From NCBI GenBank assembly GCA_016717725.1, contig JADKFA010000003.1, forward strand, positions 1-38,485: a stretch of 38,485 nt of DNA, in the 5' to 3' direction. The notes beneath the pieces are model-generated. The model searched no databases, was not told where the DNA came from, and saw only the letters and a list, made by a program, of their open reading frames with translations. Of the stretch, positions 9,601 to 18,138 are shown piece by piece. A program made the translations under genes and the position numbers. The number at the start of each line of letters is the position of its first letter. Within the stretch, counting starts at the first letter, position 1. Source of the stretch: Bacteroidota bacterium (GTDB taxonomy: Bacteria > Bacteroidota > Bacteroidia > AKYH767-A > OLB10).

Positions 9601-10888
9601 ACACATTCTCGAGGATATCCCAAACGATAGCATCTTTACGATCTACAATTTTCTTAGCACTTTTTACGGTCTTCACTACACCCCTTTCAATCATTTTACG
9701 AATGATGAACGGCTTGAATAATTCGGCAGCCATATCTTTTGGCAATCCGCACTCATGCAATTTCATTTCAGGTCCAACAACAATTACGGAACGAGCTGAA
9801 TAATCCACACGCTTTCCTAATAAGTTTTGACGGAAACGACCTTGCTTACCTTTCAAGGAATCAGAAAGAGATTTCAAGGCACGGTTACTTTCTGTTTTCA
9901 CCGCATTTACTTTACGGCTATTATCAAAAAGAGAATCTACCGCTTCCTGCAACATTCGCTTCTCATTACGAAGGATTACTTCAGGAGCTTTGATTTCGAT
10001 CAATCGTTTTAGACGATTATTTCTGATGATCACACGACGATACAAATCATTCAAATCAGACGTAGCAAAACGACCACCATCTAATGGAACGAGTGGACGT
10101 AATTCAGGTGGAATTACTGGAACCACTTTTACGATCATCCATTCAGGATGATTTTCAATATGTCCATTTGCCATACGGAAAGACTCAACTACTTGAAGAC
10201 GTTTTAACGCTTCATTCTTACGTTGCTGACTTGTTTCTGTATTCGCTTGGTGACGTAATTTGAAACTCAACTCATCCAACTGAAGACGAGAAAGCAAATC
10301 AAATAAAGCATCAGCACCCATTTTGGCGATGAACTTATTAGGATCCTTATCGTCTAAGTGATGATTGTCTTTTGGGAGTGTTTCCATCATGGCTAAATAC
10401 TCTTCTTCCGTTAGGAAGTCTAAGTAATTCACACCATCTTCGGCTTTCACTCCCGCTTGAATAACTACATAACGCTCGTAGTAAATAATTAAATCCAGTT
10501 TCTTGGTAGGAAGACCTAACAAGTAACCGATTTTATTGGGCAATGAACGGAAGTACCAGATATGCGCAACAGGAACCGTAAGGGTAATATGTCCCATACG
10601 TTCGCGACGCACTTTCTTCTCGGTCACTTCCACACCGCAACGGTCACAAACAATTCCTTTGTAACGGATGCGCTTATACTTTCCACAGTGACACTCCCAG
10701 TCCTTTACAGGACCGAAAATTCGCTCACAGAAAAGACCATCACGTTCCGGCTTATAAGTACGGTAGTTGATAGTTTCCGGCTTCAACACCTCTCCGCTAC
10801 TCTGCTCGAGGATGTTCTCCGGACTGGAGAGACTGATGGTTATTTTAGTGAAATTGCTTTTCAGCTTTTGGTCTTTTTTAGCGGCCAT
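6602..10888 (-). CDS. rpoC: DNA-directed RNA polymerase beta' subunit
   Basis: This 1428-aa protein forms the RNA polymerase clamp and active site. Seen: the N-terminal zinc-binding CHCG...CDRCG (about residues 68-86), the catalytic NADFDGDQMAVH with three Asp near residue 470, the bridge-helix/trigger-loop region with GARKGLADTALKTADAGYL, the second zinc cluster CESKKGVCGRCYG, and GGLPRVTELFEAR near the C-terminus. The C-terminal insert with repeated biotinyl/lipoyl-like turns fits the Bacteroidota form. It starts 66 bp after rpoB in the same transcript and ends at a strong terminator. The frame is intact over 4.3 kb, in contrast to several neighbours. Confidence 0.99.
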   Translation of the reverse strand: MAAKKDQKLKSNFTKITISLSSPENILEQSSGEVLKPETINYRTYKPERDGLFCERIFGPVKDWECHCGKYKRIRYKGIVCDRCGVEVTEKKVRRERMGHITLTVPVAHIWYFRSLPNKIGYLLGLPTKKLDLIIYYERYVVIQAGVKAEDGVNYLDFLTEEEYLAMMETLPKDNHHLDDKDPNKFIAKMGADALFDLLSRLQLDELSFKLRHQANTETSQQRKNEALKRLQVVESFRMANGHIENHPEWMIVKVVPVIPPELRPLVPLDGGRFATSDLNDLYRRVIIRNNRLKRLIEIKAPEVILRNEKRMLQEAVDSLFDNSRKVNAVKTESNRALKSLSDSLKGKQGRFRQNLLGKRVDYSARSVIVVGPEMKLHECGLPKDMAAELFKPFIIRKMIERGVVKTVKSAKKIVDRKDAIVWDILENVLKGHPVMLNRAPTLHRLGIQAFQPKLIEGKAIQLHPLVCTAFNADFDGDQMAVHLPLGHAAILEAQMLMLASHNILNPANGAPVTVPSQDMVLGLYYITKGKKTTADLKVRGEGLAFYSAEEVVIAYNEDRVDLHAWIRVKANVREDNKIVNRLIETTVGRVLFNEVVPPAAGYINELLTKKSLRDIIGNVLKETGVAVTARFLDDIKDLGFRMAFRGGLSFNLNDVIIPVEKEVLVGKANVEVEEVMSNYNMGFITNNERYNQIIDIWSRTNSKITDTLMNQMKNDKQGFNSVYMMLDSGARGSKEQIRQLGGMRGLMAKPQKSGSTGGEIIENPILSNFKEGLSILEYFISTHGARKGLADTALKTADAGYLTRRLVDVAQDVIIRDPDCGTLRGLAMMALKNQEDIVESLYDRILGRVCVNDVIHPQTGKLLVQSGEEITEEIAAAIQDSPIEMVEIRSVLTCESKKGVCGRCYGRNLSTGRMVQKGEAVGVIAAQSIGEPGTQLTLRTFHVGGVAVKGATETSIVAKFAGIVEFEEVRVIRVGTKGEDVDLVIGRSGEIRIIDVNTRAVLNSGIIPYGGHLHVKEGDMVEVGKVLCEWDPFNAVIISEFAGKIAYEHIEEGVTYKEDSDEQTGFTEKIVIDSRDKTKIPVIKIMNGKETIKTYNIPVGAHIVVNEGDKIELGKILVKIPRQLGRTGDITGGLPRVTELFEARNPSNPAVVSEIDGVVSYGGVKRGNREVIITSRDGEVKKYLVPLSKHILVQDGDFTRAGFPLSDGATTPSDILAIKGPTAVQEYLVNEIQEVYRLQGVKINDKHFETIVRQIMRKVIIEDPGDTRFLERESVNKIVFMEENDSVIDKKVIVEPGDSTRFKAGQIVTLRQLRDENSQLKRKDLKIVEARDATPATSSPLLQGITQASLHTKSWISAASFQETTKVLNEAAIRGAVDHLNGLKENVIVGHLIPAGTGLREYEKMIVGSQEEYDLLMASKKEVVEEA

Positions 10889-10954
10889 GTTTTCTTTATC
10901 GGTATAACGTGAACGTTTTCAATGATAATTTTTGGTGGGGATGATCCCCTTTAC

Positions 10955-13900
10955 TTAGTCTAAAGTTACCTTCAAACAAAGTCCTTGTAACTCGTGCAAT
11001 AACACGTTAAAGGATTCCGGAATTCCGGGTAGTGGCATGTTATCTCCTTTCACGATGGCTTCGTAAGCTTTCGCACGACCCAATACGTCATCGGATTTAA
11101 CCGTCAACAATTCCTGTAAGATATTAGCTGCTCCGAATGCTTCAATCGCCCAAACCTCCATCTCACCGAAACGCTGTCCTCCGAATTGAGCTTTACCACC
11201 CAATGGTTGTTGCGTAATCAATGAATAAGGTCCGATTGAACGAGCATGCATCTTATCATCTACCATATGTCCTAATTTCAGCATGTAGATAATTCCTACT
11301 GTTGCTGGTTGATGGAAACGATCACCGGTTCCTCCATCATAGAGATAAGTAGTACCAAATTTAGGAAGACCTGCTTTCGTTACATAGTGATCAATTTCAT
11401 CTAAAGTTGCACCATCAAAAATTGGCGTTGCGAACTTCACACCTAACTTCTCACCTGCCCACGCAAGTACAGTCTCATAAATCTGACCCAAGTTCATCCT
11501 GGATGGTACTCCCAATGGATTCAATACGATATCAACTGGCGTTCCGTCTTCGAGGTAAGGCATATCTTCATCACGTACAATACGTGCCACGATACCCTTG
11601 TTTCCGTGACGTCCTGCCATCTTATCACCTACTTTCAATTTACGTTTTTTAGCAATGTAAACTTTCGCTAATTGCATAATTCCAGTTGGCAATTCATCAC
11701 CAATTTGAATCTGGAATTTCTTACGCTTATAAGAGGCAATAATTTCATTCGCTTTCACGATGTAATTCGTTAAAAGACGAGTGATTTGTTCGTTCTTTTC
11801 TTTATCTGTAGTCCACTTGGTAGGATTAATATTATTATAATCCAAATCCGCCAACATTTTCTGAGTGAACTTCGAACCTTTCGGAATGGCAACTTCTTTG
11901 TATGCGTTCATCACACCTTGCGATGTTTTACCGCTTACTAAGAAGAACAATTTCTCCACCAACTGAACTTTTAATTCAGCGATATCTTTTTCTTGTTCCC
12001 CGTCAAAACGAGCTACTATATTTTTCTCATCATCGCGGCTACGCTTATCTTTAATAGCACGAGAGAATAACTTCTTATCAATTACAACACCTTTTACAGA
12101 TGGTGGAACTTTCAAAGATGCATCCTTCACATCACCGGCTTTATCACCGAAGATAGCACGCAATAATTTTTCTTCTGGAGATGGATCTGTCTCTCCTTTC
12201 GGAGTGATTTTACCAATGAGGATATCGCCTTCACCTACTTCAGCACCCACACGGATCAAACCATGCTCATCGAGTTCACGCGTTGCTTCTTCACTTACGT
12301 TAGGAATATCCGCTGTTAACTCTTCGAGACCACGTTTTGTATCGCGCACTTCAAGACTATATTCATCCACGTGAATCGATGTGAAAATATCTTCACGTAC
12401 AACACGCTCAGAAATTACGATCGCATCCTCAAAGTTGTAACCTTTCCATGGCATGAACGCCACTTTCAAGTTACGTCCAAGCGCTAATTCACCTGCTTCA
12501 GTAGCATAACCTTGACAAAGTACTTGACCTTTCTTAATCTTATCGCCTTTCTTAACGATGGGTTTAAGGTTGATACAAGTATTTTGGTTTGTCTTTTGGA
12601 ATTTGATGAGTTTATAAATACGCACATCATCTTCAAAGCTCACCATTTTCTCTTCGTCGGTACGCACATTACGAACATGAATTTCATTCGCGTCAACGTA
12701 TTCTACGGTACCAGCATAATCTGCATTAATCAATACGCGACTATCACGAACCACATCACCTTCCAGACCAGTACCCACGATTGGCGCTTGTGGGCGCAAT
12801 AGCGGAACGGCCTGACGTTGCATGTTCGATCCCATCAAGGCACGGTTGGCATCATCATGCTCCAAGAAAGGAATCAATGATGCAGCAATCGATGCAATTT
12901 GATTAGGCGCTACGTCGATCAAACTAATTTCATTCGGTTCAACGATTGGGAAGTCACCTTCGAAACGAGCTTTCACTTTTTCTTTAGCGAAAAATCCTTC
13001 TTCGTCAACAGCAGCATTTGCTTGAGCAATTACTTTGGTATCTTCTTCTTCAGCGGTAAGGTAGGTAATACTTCCACCGATGTCCACTTTACCTTCAGAT
13101 ACATGACGATAAGGTGTAGAGATAAATCCTAGATTATTAATTTTCGCGAAAACACAAAGCGAAGAAATCAAACCAATGTTTGGCCCTTCAGGTGTTTCAA
13201 TTGTACACAAACGCCCGTAGTGGGTATAGTGAACGTCACGAACCTCAAAACCTGCTCTTTCACGAGAAAGACCACCTGGTCCAAGGGCAGAAAGGCGTCG
13301 TTTATGAGTGATTTCAGCGAGAGGATTAGTTTGATCCATGAACTGGCTTAACTGATTCGTTCCGAAGAACGAGTTGATCACACTCGACAAAGTCTTCGCG
13401 TTAATCAAATCAGCAGGCGTGAACACTTCATTATCACGAACGTTCATACGCTCACGGATGGTACGCGCCATACGCGCTAAACCTACACCGAACTGAGAGT
13501 ACAATTGTTCACCCACGGTACGTACACGACGATTACTTAAGTGATCGATATCATCCACAATCGTTTTTGCATTGATCAACATGATCAAATACTTAATGAT
13601 GGCAATAATATCTTCCTTCGTAAGAACCTTCGTTTCTACTGGAGTTGTCAAATTCAATTTACGGTTCAGACGGAAACGACCTACTTCACCTAAATCATAA
13701 CGTTTATCAGAGAAGAAGAGCTTGTCGATAATACCACGGGCAGTTTCCTCATCCGGTGGCTCAGCGTTACGCAACTGACGATAGATATGCTCTACCGCTT
13801 CCTTCTCGGAGTTCGAAGTATCTTTTTGTAAAGTATTATAGATAATCGCGTAGTCGTTAGTGTTCGCATCTTCCTTATGAAGGATTACTGACTTCACACC

Positions 13901-14785
13901 TGCGTCTACGATCATATCGATATGATCATCTTCAATGATTGTTTCACGCTCGAGAATAACTTCGTTACGCTCGATAGAAACTACTTCACCGGTATCTTCA
14001 TCCACGAAATCTTCTAACCAGCTCTTAAGAACCCTTGCAGCAAGCTTACGCCCAACCACTTTCTTAAGTCCAGCTTTACTCACCTTCACTTCGTCGGCGA
14101 GTCCGAACAATTCGAGAATATCTTTATCTGTTTGGTATCCGATAGCACGTAACAACGTAGTTACCGGAAACTTTTTCTTACGGTCGATGTAAGCATACAT
14201 CACGCTATTGATATCCGTTGCAAACTCAATCCATGATCCTTTGAAAGGGATCACACGAGCGGAGTACAACTTCGTACCATTAGCATGACGGCTTTGACCG
14301 AAGAACACCCCTGGAGAACGATGCAATTGCGAAACAACAACGCGTTCGGCGCCATTGATCACAAAAGTTCCTTTAGGTGTCATGTAAGGGATGGTTCCGA
14401 GATACACATCCTGCACGATTGTTTCAAAATCTTCGTGTTCAGGATCCGTACAATAAAGCTTCAATTTCGCTTTAAGTGGAACACTGTACGTTAATCCACG
14501 TTCAATACACTCATCGAGTGCATAACGGGGAGGATCAACGAAATAATCGATAAATTCAAGAACGAAATTATTTCTTGAATCCGTGATCGGGAAATTTTCA
14601 CTAAAAACCTTATAAAGACCCTCTTGGGCGCGGTTATCAGCAGTAGTTTCAAGTTGGAAGAAGTCTTGGAAAGACTTCAACTGAATCTCGAGAAAATCAG
14701 GGTAATCAATCCTATGTTTACTCTTACTGAAATTAATTCGGTTGGATACTGACTTCTCGGAGGAGAGACTTGTTTTCGTAGTCAA
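10955..14785 (-). CDS. rpoB: DNA-directed RNA polymerase beta subunit
   Basis: A 1276-aa protein. Motifs include the rifampicin-pocket region FFGTNQLSQFMDQTNPL and ITHKRRLSALGPGGL, the switch-like GRHGNKGIVARI, PTGIMQLAKVY, and the C-terminal YSLITQQPLGGKAQFGGQRFGEMEVWA that contacts beta'. The start MTTKTSLSS was chosen as the only reasonable Met, 126 bp past the corrected rplL stop. The hairpin at 14857-14890 lies between rplL and rpoB and may lower polymerase-subunit expression relative to ribosomal proteins. The rifampicin region reads like wild type (SQFMDQ, THKRRL). Confidence 0.99.
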   Translation of the reverse strand: MTTKTSLSSEKSVSNRINFSKSKHRIDYPDFLEIQLKSFQDFFQLETTADNRAQEGLYKVFSENFPITDSRNNFVLEFIDYFVDPPRYALDECIERGLTYSVPLKAKLKLYCTDPEHEDFETIVQDVYLGTIPYMTPKGTFVINGAERVVVSQLHRSPGVFFGQSRHANGTKLYSARVIPFKGSWIEFATDINSVMYAYIDRKKKFPVTTLLRAIGYQTDKDILELFGLADEVKVSKAGLKKVVGRKLAARVLKSWLEDFVDEDTGEVVSIERNEVILERETIIEDDHIDMIVDAGVKSVILHKEDANTNDYAIIYNTLQKDTSNSEKEAVEHIYRQLRNAEPPDEETARGIIDKLFFSDKRYDLGEVGRFRLNRKLNLTTPVETKVLTKEDIIAIIKYLIMLINAKTIVDDIDHLSNRRVRTVGEQLYSQFGVGLARMARTIRERMNVRDNEVFTPADLINAKTLSSVINSFFGTNQLSQFMDQTNPLAEITHKRRLSALGPGGLSRERAGFEVRDVHYTHYGRLCTIETPEGPNIGLISSLCVFAKINNLGFISTPYRHVSEGKVDIGGSITYLTAEEEDTKVIAQANAAVDEEGFFAKEKVKARFEGDFPIVEPNEISLIDVAPNQIASIAASLIPFLEHDDANRALMGSNMQRQAVPLLRPQAPIVGTGLEGDVVRDSRVLINADYAGTVEYVDANEIHVRNVRTDEEKMVSFEDDVRIYKLIKFQKTNQNTCINLKPIVKKGDKIKKGQVLCQGYATEAGELALGRNLKVAFMPWKGYNFEDAIVISERVVREDIFTSIHVDEYSLEVRDTKRGLEELTADIPNVSEEATRELDEHGLIRVGAEVGEGDILIGKITPKGETDPSPEEKLLRAIFGDKAGDVKDASLKVPPSVKGVVIDKKLFSRAIKDKRSRDDEKNIVARFDGEQEKDIAELKVQLVEKLFFLVSGKTSQGVMNAYKEVAIPKGSKFTQKMLADLDYNNINPTKWTTDKEKNEQITRLLTNYIVKANEIIASYKRKKFQIQIGDELPTGIMQLAKVYIAKKRKLKVGDKMAGRHGNKGIVARIVRDEDMPYLEDGTPVDIVLNPLGVPSRMNLGQIYETVLAWAGEKLGVKFATPIFDGATLDEIDHYVTKAGLPKFGTTYLYDGGTGDRFHQPATVGIIYMLKLGHMVDDKMHARSIGPYSLITQQPLGGKAQFGGQRFGEMEVWAIEAFGAANILQELLTVKSDDVLGRAKAYEAIVKGDNMPLPGIPESFNVLLHELQGLCLKVTLD

Positions 14786-14856
14786 GGCGAAGGGGTTTTA
14801 ATTAGTTAACTATCAACCGTTCGGAATCCGGTGTTACCCGGGGTAATGAAAATGGG

Positions 14857-14890
14857 AAAAACCTGTTCCACCGAACGGGTGGAACAGGTT
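14857..14890 (-). terminator. rplL-rpoB attenuator/terminator hairpin
   Basis: On the minus strand ACCTGTTCCACC - CGTTC - GGTGGAACAGGT (12 bp, perfect) is followed by TTTT. In Escherichia coli a partial terminator sits at the same place and sets the ratio of ribosomal protein to polymerase subunits. That it is partial here is an inference from the lack of a visible new promoter before rpoB. Confidence 0.8.
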
Positions 14891-14911
14891 TATTAAAAGA
14901 CTTAAAGTTAA

Positions 14912-15285
14912 TTACTTAACTTCAACCTCTGCACCCGCTTCTGTAAGCTGTTGGTTAAGTGCATTAGCTTCATCTTTAGTTACGCCTTCTTTCACTGGCT
15001 TTGGAGCTCCGTCAACAAGATCTTTGCTTCTTTCAAGCCAAGACCTGTTAAATCTTTAACAAGCTTCACGATAGCCAATTTATTAGGGCCTGCTGCTTTT
15101 AGGATTACATCGAAAGAAGTTTTCTCTTCAGCTGCTGCACCTGCGCCTGCGCCTGGTGCTGCTACTGCCACTGCTGCTGCAGCTGGTTCGATACCGTACT
15201 CATCTTTCAAAATTGTTGCGAGTTCCTGAACTTCTTTAACTGTCAGGTTCACGAGTTGTTCAGCGAATGCTTTCAAATCTGCCAT
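14912..15285 (-). CDS. rplL: 50S ribosomal protein L7/L12 (frameshifted near its 3' end)
   Basis: The open frame ends at 14992 after KEAKILLTELQSQ. The next frame continues with DLVDGAPKPVKEGVTKDEA and ends EAGAEVEVK at the stop 14912-14914, the normal L7/L12 C-terminus. Adding one A (one T on the plus strand near 15023-15026) gives KEAKDLVDG and a 124-aa protein, the usual family length. N-terminal dimerisation helix (MADLKAFAEQLVNLTVKEV), Ala/Gly-rich hinge (about residues 35-52), and C-terminal factor-binding domain follow in order. L7/L12 forms the ribosomal stalk that recruits EF-Tu and EF-G. It is essential, so a sequence error is the likeliest explanation; see findings. Confidence 0.95.
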
Positions 15286-15375
15286 TGTATTTAATTTTTT
15301 TTAGTTACTTAATTGTTGTTTTTGAATGATTTTTAAGGAAGGATTATACCCACGATTCTGACTAAGCGCATTGGC

Positions 15376-15909
15376 TTAAGCAGCACGTTCTTCCAGGGTT
15401 TTTAGTATACCAGCGATCTTTGCACCTTGACCTTTGAGGCCAGAGATAACAGATTGTGCTGGAGACTGAAGTAAGCCGATAACATCTCCGATGAGTTCGT
15501 TTTTCGATTTCAGTGCTGCTAGTGCATCCAACTGATCTTCTCCAACGTAAATTCCACCGTCGATATAAGCGCTCTTAAATCCAGGCTTAGTAGCATTTTT
15601 ACCGCTTTCTCTGCGGAAATCCTTAATTAATTTAGCAGGAAGACTTGAAGATTCACATGCCATGATAGCGGATGATCCTTTCAAGGTTGGAATCATCAGA
15701 GAGAAATCTCCTTCGATTTTTTCCAGTGCTTTCTTAATTAACGAATTTTTTGCCACCTTCAACTGCACTTGCTTCGTAAAGCAAGAGCGACGTAACTTGG
15801 AGGTCTTTTCAGAATTCAATGTTTCATAATCGGTGATATAGAAATTATTGAATTGACTTAAAGTAACTACCAGTTCATCTATGATTTGGTTCTTTTCTTC
15901 TCTTGTCAT
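15376..15909 (-). CDS. rplJ: 50S ribosomal protein L10
   Basis: A 177-aa protein that anchors the L7/L12 stalk to 23S rRNA. It shows the family start MTREEKNQIIDELV, the RNA-binding half with VAKNSLIKKALE, and the C-terminal helix for L12 dimers (LKGQGAKIAGILKTLEERAA). It lies 30 bp after rplA and 90 bp before rplL. That leader is too short for the long E. coli type L10 leader, so any autoregulation must differ. Confidence 0.97.
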   Translation of the reverse strand: MTREEKNQIIDELVVTLSQFNNFYITDYETLNSEKTSKLRRSCFTKQVQLKVAKNSLIKKALEKIEGDFSLMIPTLKGSSAIMACESSSLPAKLIKDFRRESGKNATKPGFKSAYIDGGIYVGEDQLDALAALKSKNELIGDVIGLLQSPAQSVISGLKGQGAKIAGILKTLEERAA

Positions 15910-15939
15910 GTGACGAATTCGTATTAATTTGTTTTGGCC

Positions 15940-16629
15940 TTAGATACTTTTCGCTTCTATGCGAATTCCTGGGCTCATCGTGCTACTTACAGAAATACTT
16001 TTCATGTATTGTCCTTTTGCAGCAGTTGGTTTAAGCTTTACGATTGTCTGCAGTAATTCTTGAGCATTTTCTAACAACTTAGTAGCGTCGAAAGATACTT
16101 TTCCAATGGAAGCATGGATGATACCTGTTTTGTCTACTTTGAAGTCGATTTTACCTCCTTTCACATCTGTCACCGCTTTGCCGACATCGTTTGTAACGGT
16201 ACCGGTTTTAGGGTTTGGCATGAGATTACGAGGGCCTAGAATTTTACCTAACTTACCCACTTTCGCCATAACACCGGGCATAGTGATCACGATATCTACA
16301 TCCGTCCAACCGCCTTCGATTTTCGTGATGTATTCATCTAGACCCACATGATCGGCACCTGCGTCGCGAGCTTCTTGTTCTTTGTCGGGAGTACATAACA
16401 CCAATACACGAACTGTTTTACCAGTACCGTGAGGAAGCGTAACGATTCCACGTACCATTTGATTGGCTTTACGTGGATCAACACCGAGGCGTATGCTCAG
16501 ATCGACAGAAGCATCAAACTTAGTAAAAGAGGTTTCTTTTACCAGCTTGGTAGCTTCAACAAGCGTGTAGGCTTTATCAGCATCTACTTTCGCATAAGCT
16601 ACTTTTTGATTCTTGGTTAACTTAGCCAT
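15940..16629 (-). CDS. rplA: 50S ribosomal protein L1
   Basis: A 229-aa protein with the L1 signature GRNLMPNPKTGTV-like segment (LGPRNLMPNPKTGTV, about residues 125-140) and the N-terminal VEATKLVKETSFTKFDASVDL. It binds the L1 stalk of 23S rRNA and controls tRNA release; in other bacteria it also represses its own operon. A stem-loop at 16658-16697 sits just upstream, between rplK and rplA. Confidence 0.98.
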   Translation of the reverse strand: MAKLTKNQKVAYAKVDADKAYTLVEATKLVKETSFTKFDASVDLSIRLGVDPRKANQMVRGIVTLPHGTGKTVRVLVLCTPDKEQEARDAGADHVGLDEYITKIEGGWTDVDIVITMPGVMAKVGKLGKILGPRNLMPNPKTGTVTNDVGKAVTDVKGGKIDFKVDKTGIIHASIGKVSFDATKLLENAQELLQTIVKLKPTAAKGQYMKSISVSSTMSPGIRIEAKSI

Positions 16630-16657
16630 TTTCTGATTCTGAGTTTATTAATGTTTC

Positions 16658-16697
16658 GGTATCGGATCACGGGAAGCAGCTAGCGATTCCCGATACC
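16658..16697 (-). other. rplK-rplA intergenic stem-loop
   Basis: GGTATCGG pairs with CCGATACC (8 bp), and inside these GGGAA pairs with TTCCC. The loop contains AGCTAGCG. No T-run follows, so it is not an intrinsic terminator. It could be an RNA regulatory site (for example for L1) or a degenerate relative of the CCCGATA palindrome seen elsewhere. Confidence 0.5.
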
Positions 16698-16710
16698 TTA
16701 ATCAGTTTTC

Positions 16711-17154
16711 TTAGTTTTCCCAGGGTGCGGATCCTTCCACATTGATACCTGCGCTACGAGCTGATCCAGCAATCATTTTCATTGCTGATTCAATTGTAAA
16801 GCAGTTCATGTCTACCATTTTGCCTTCGGCAATTTTGCGGACCTGATCCCAGGTTACTGTTCCAACTTTTTTACGGTTCGACTCTGCCGAACCTTTTTGA
16901 ATTTTAGCCACCTCCATCAACTGAATGAATGCTGGAGGGGTTTTGATGATAAAGTCAAAAGACTTATCGGTGTATACGGTGATAATTACCGGCAATACCT
17001 GACCCGCTTTATCCTGCGTACGAGCGTTAAACTGCTTGCAGAATTCCATAATGTTCACCCCTTTCGCACCAAGTGCTGGTCCGATAGGAGGTGCCGGGTT
17101 GGCAGAGCCGCCTTTCACCTGTAATTTGATGAGTGCGCCTATTTCTTTTGCCAT
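16711..17154 (-). CDS. rplK: 50S ribosomal protein L11
   Basis: A 147-aa protein with the conserved GGSANPAPPIGPALGAKGVN N-terminal segment and the RNA-binding C-terminal domain ending AGSARSAGINVEG. It binds the GTPase-associated region of 23S rRNA and is needed for the stringent response in other bacteria. First ribosomal gene of the operon after nusG. Confidence 0.98.
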   Translation of the reverse strand: MAKEIGALIKLQVKGGSANPAPPIGPALGAKGVNIMEFCKQFNARTQDKAGQVLPVIITVYTDKSFDFIIKTPPAFIQLMEVAKIQKGSAESNRKKVGTVTWDQVRKIAEGKMVDMNCFTIESAMKMIAGSARSAGINVEGSAPWEN

Positions 17155-17256
17155 TTTTGTTTTACTTGTTTATTAATGATTCGAAACCTTCATTGTGGAG
17201 AGATGACTCTTCGGCCGGGAGTGGAAGCTTACCGGCTGATGAATCCAATGAATAAT

Positions 17257-17814
17257 TTACGATTCTTTTTCTACTTGCATGTAACTCAGTTCGAGTGGTG
17301 TTTTGCGTCCGAAGATTTTCACCATCACTTTCAACTTTTTCTTTTCTTCATTCACTTCTTCAATCACACCAGAGAAACTATTAAAAGGACCATCAGTTAC
17401 TTTTACTGTTTCACCTACTACGAAAGGTATATTTATTACTTCTTCGCTATCTACTAAATCATCAACGATTCCGAGGATACGATTCACTTCACTTTGTCTG
17501 AGTGGTGTTGGAGGAGTTCCTTTAGCACCTAAAAATCCAATCACACCCGTTGTATTTTGGATGATATGTGGTATTTCACCAGTCAATTCAGCTTCAATCA
17601 AAACATATCCTGGAAGATGAGCACGTTCTTTACTGATTTTCTTACCATCTTTAATTTGGTAATACTTCTCCATAGGGATGAGCACCTGCACTACAGAATC
17701 TTCCAAGCCGTTACGAGCAATTTCACTCTCGATATACTGCTTAACTTTCTTTTCTTTTCCGCTAATGGCACGGATGACATACCATTTCTTCTTACCGGTT
17801 GTCGTCTCAGTCAT
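17257..17814 (-). CDS. nusG: transcription termination/antitermination factor NusG
   Basis: The start was chosen as ATG at 17814 (MTETTTGKKKWYVIRAISGK); an upstream in-frame TTG at 17820 abuts the secE stop and is less likely. The product is about 185 aa. The NGN domain (residues 9-110: KWYVIRAISGKE, LPGYVLIEAEL, GFLGAKGTPPTPL) is followed by the KOW domain (VGETVKVTDGPFNSFSGVIEEV, about 125-180). It couples RNA polymerase to ribosomes or Rho. Nearly contiguous with secE, so the two are co-translated. Confidence 0.97.
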   Translation of the reverse strand: MTETTTGKKKWYVIRAISGKEKKVKQYIESEIARNGLEDSVVQVLIPMEKYYQIKDGKKISKERAHLPGYVLIEAELTGEIPHIIQNTTGVIGFLGAKGTPPTPLRQSEVNRILGIVDDLVDSEEVINIPFVVGETVKVTDGPFNSFSGVIEEVNEEKKKLKVMVKIFGRKTPLELSYMQVEKES

Positions 17815-17820
17815 GATCAA

Positions 17821-18015
17821 TTATGCGAAGAGGTTATAAATAACATTTAAGACTCCTTGGAAAACGACATCTATTAAAAAGATCACGCAACCAAAAATCA
17901 AAGTAGCAATCAAAACTACGATGGCACTGCTTTGTAACTCAGCCCATGTAGGCCATGAAACTTTATTCATGAGTTCATTGTAGGAATCCTGTATGTAGGC
18001 TGAAATCTTTTGCAT
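17821..18015 (-). CDS. secE: preprotein translocase subunit SecE
   Basis: A 64-aa protein with the SecE motif YNELMNKVSWPTWAELQSSAIVV and a single membrane segment (about residues 30-58), the short Bacteroidota form. It stabilises SecY in the inner-membrane channel. It sits between tRNA-Trp (51 bp upstream) and nusG, the usual order. Confidence 0.96.
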   Translation of the reverse strand: MQKISAYIQDSYNELMNKVSWPTWAELQSSAIVVLIATLIFGCVIFLIDVVFQGVLNVIYNLFA

Positions 18016-18065
18016 GATCTACTCCGTTTATTTAGTTGGCAATTATAATTTACTAATTCATTTCG

Positions 18066-18138
18066 CACGGGTGGAGAGACTCGAACTCCCAGCCAATGGT
18101 TTTGGAGACCACTACTCTACCAATTGAGCTACACCCGT
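18066..18138 (-). tRNA. tRNA-Trp (CCA)
   Basis: A full 73-nt cloverleaf reads on the minus strand. The acceptor ACGGGTG pairs with CACCCGT, with discriminator G. The D-arm is GCTC-AATTGGTA-GAGT, the anticodon loop CTCCAAA has anticodon CCA, and the T-loop is TTCGAGT. CCA is not encoded. Its 5' end is directly preceded by the tandem array built from its own first nucleotides. Confidence 0.97.
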
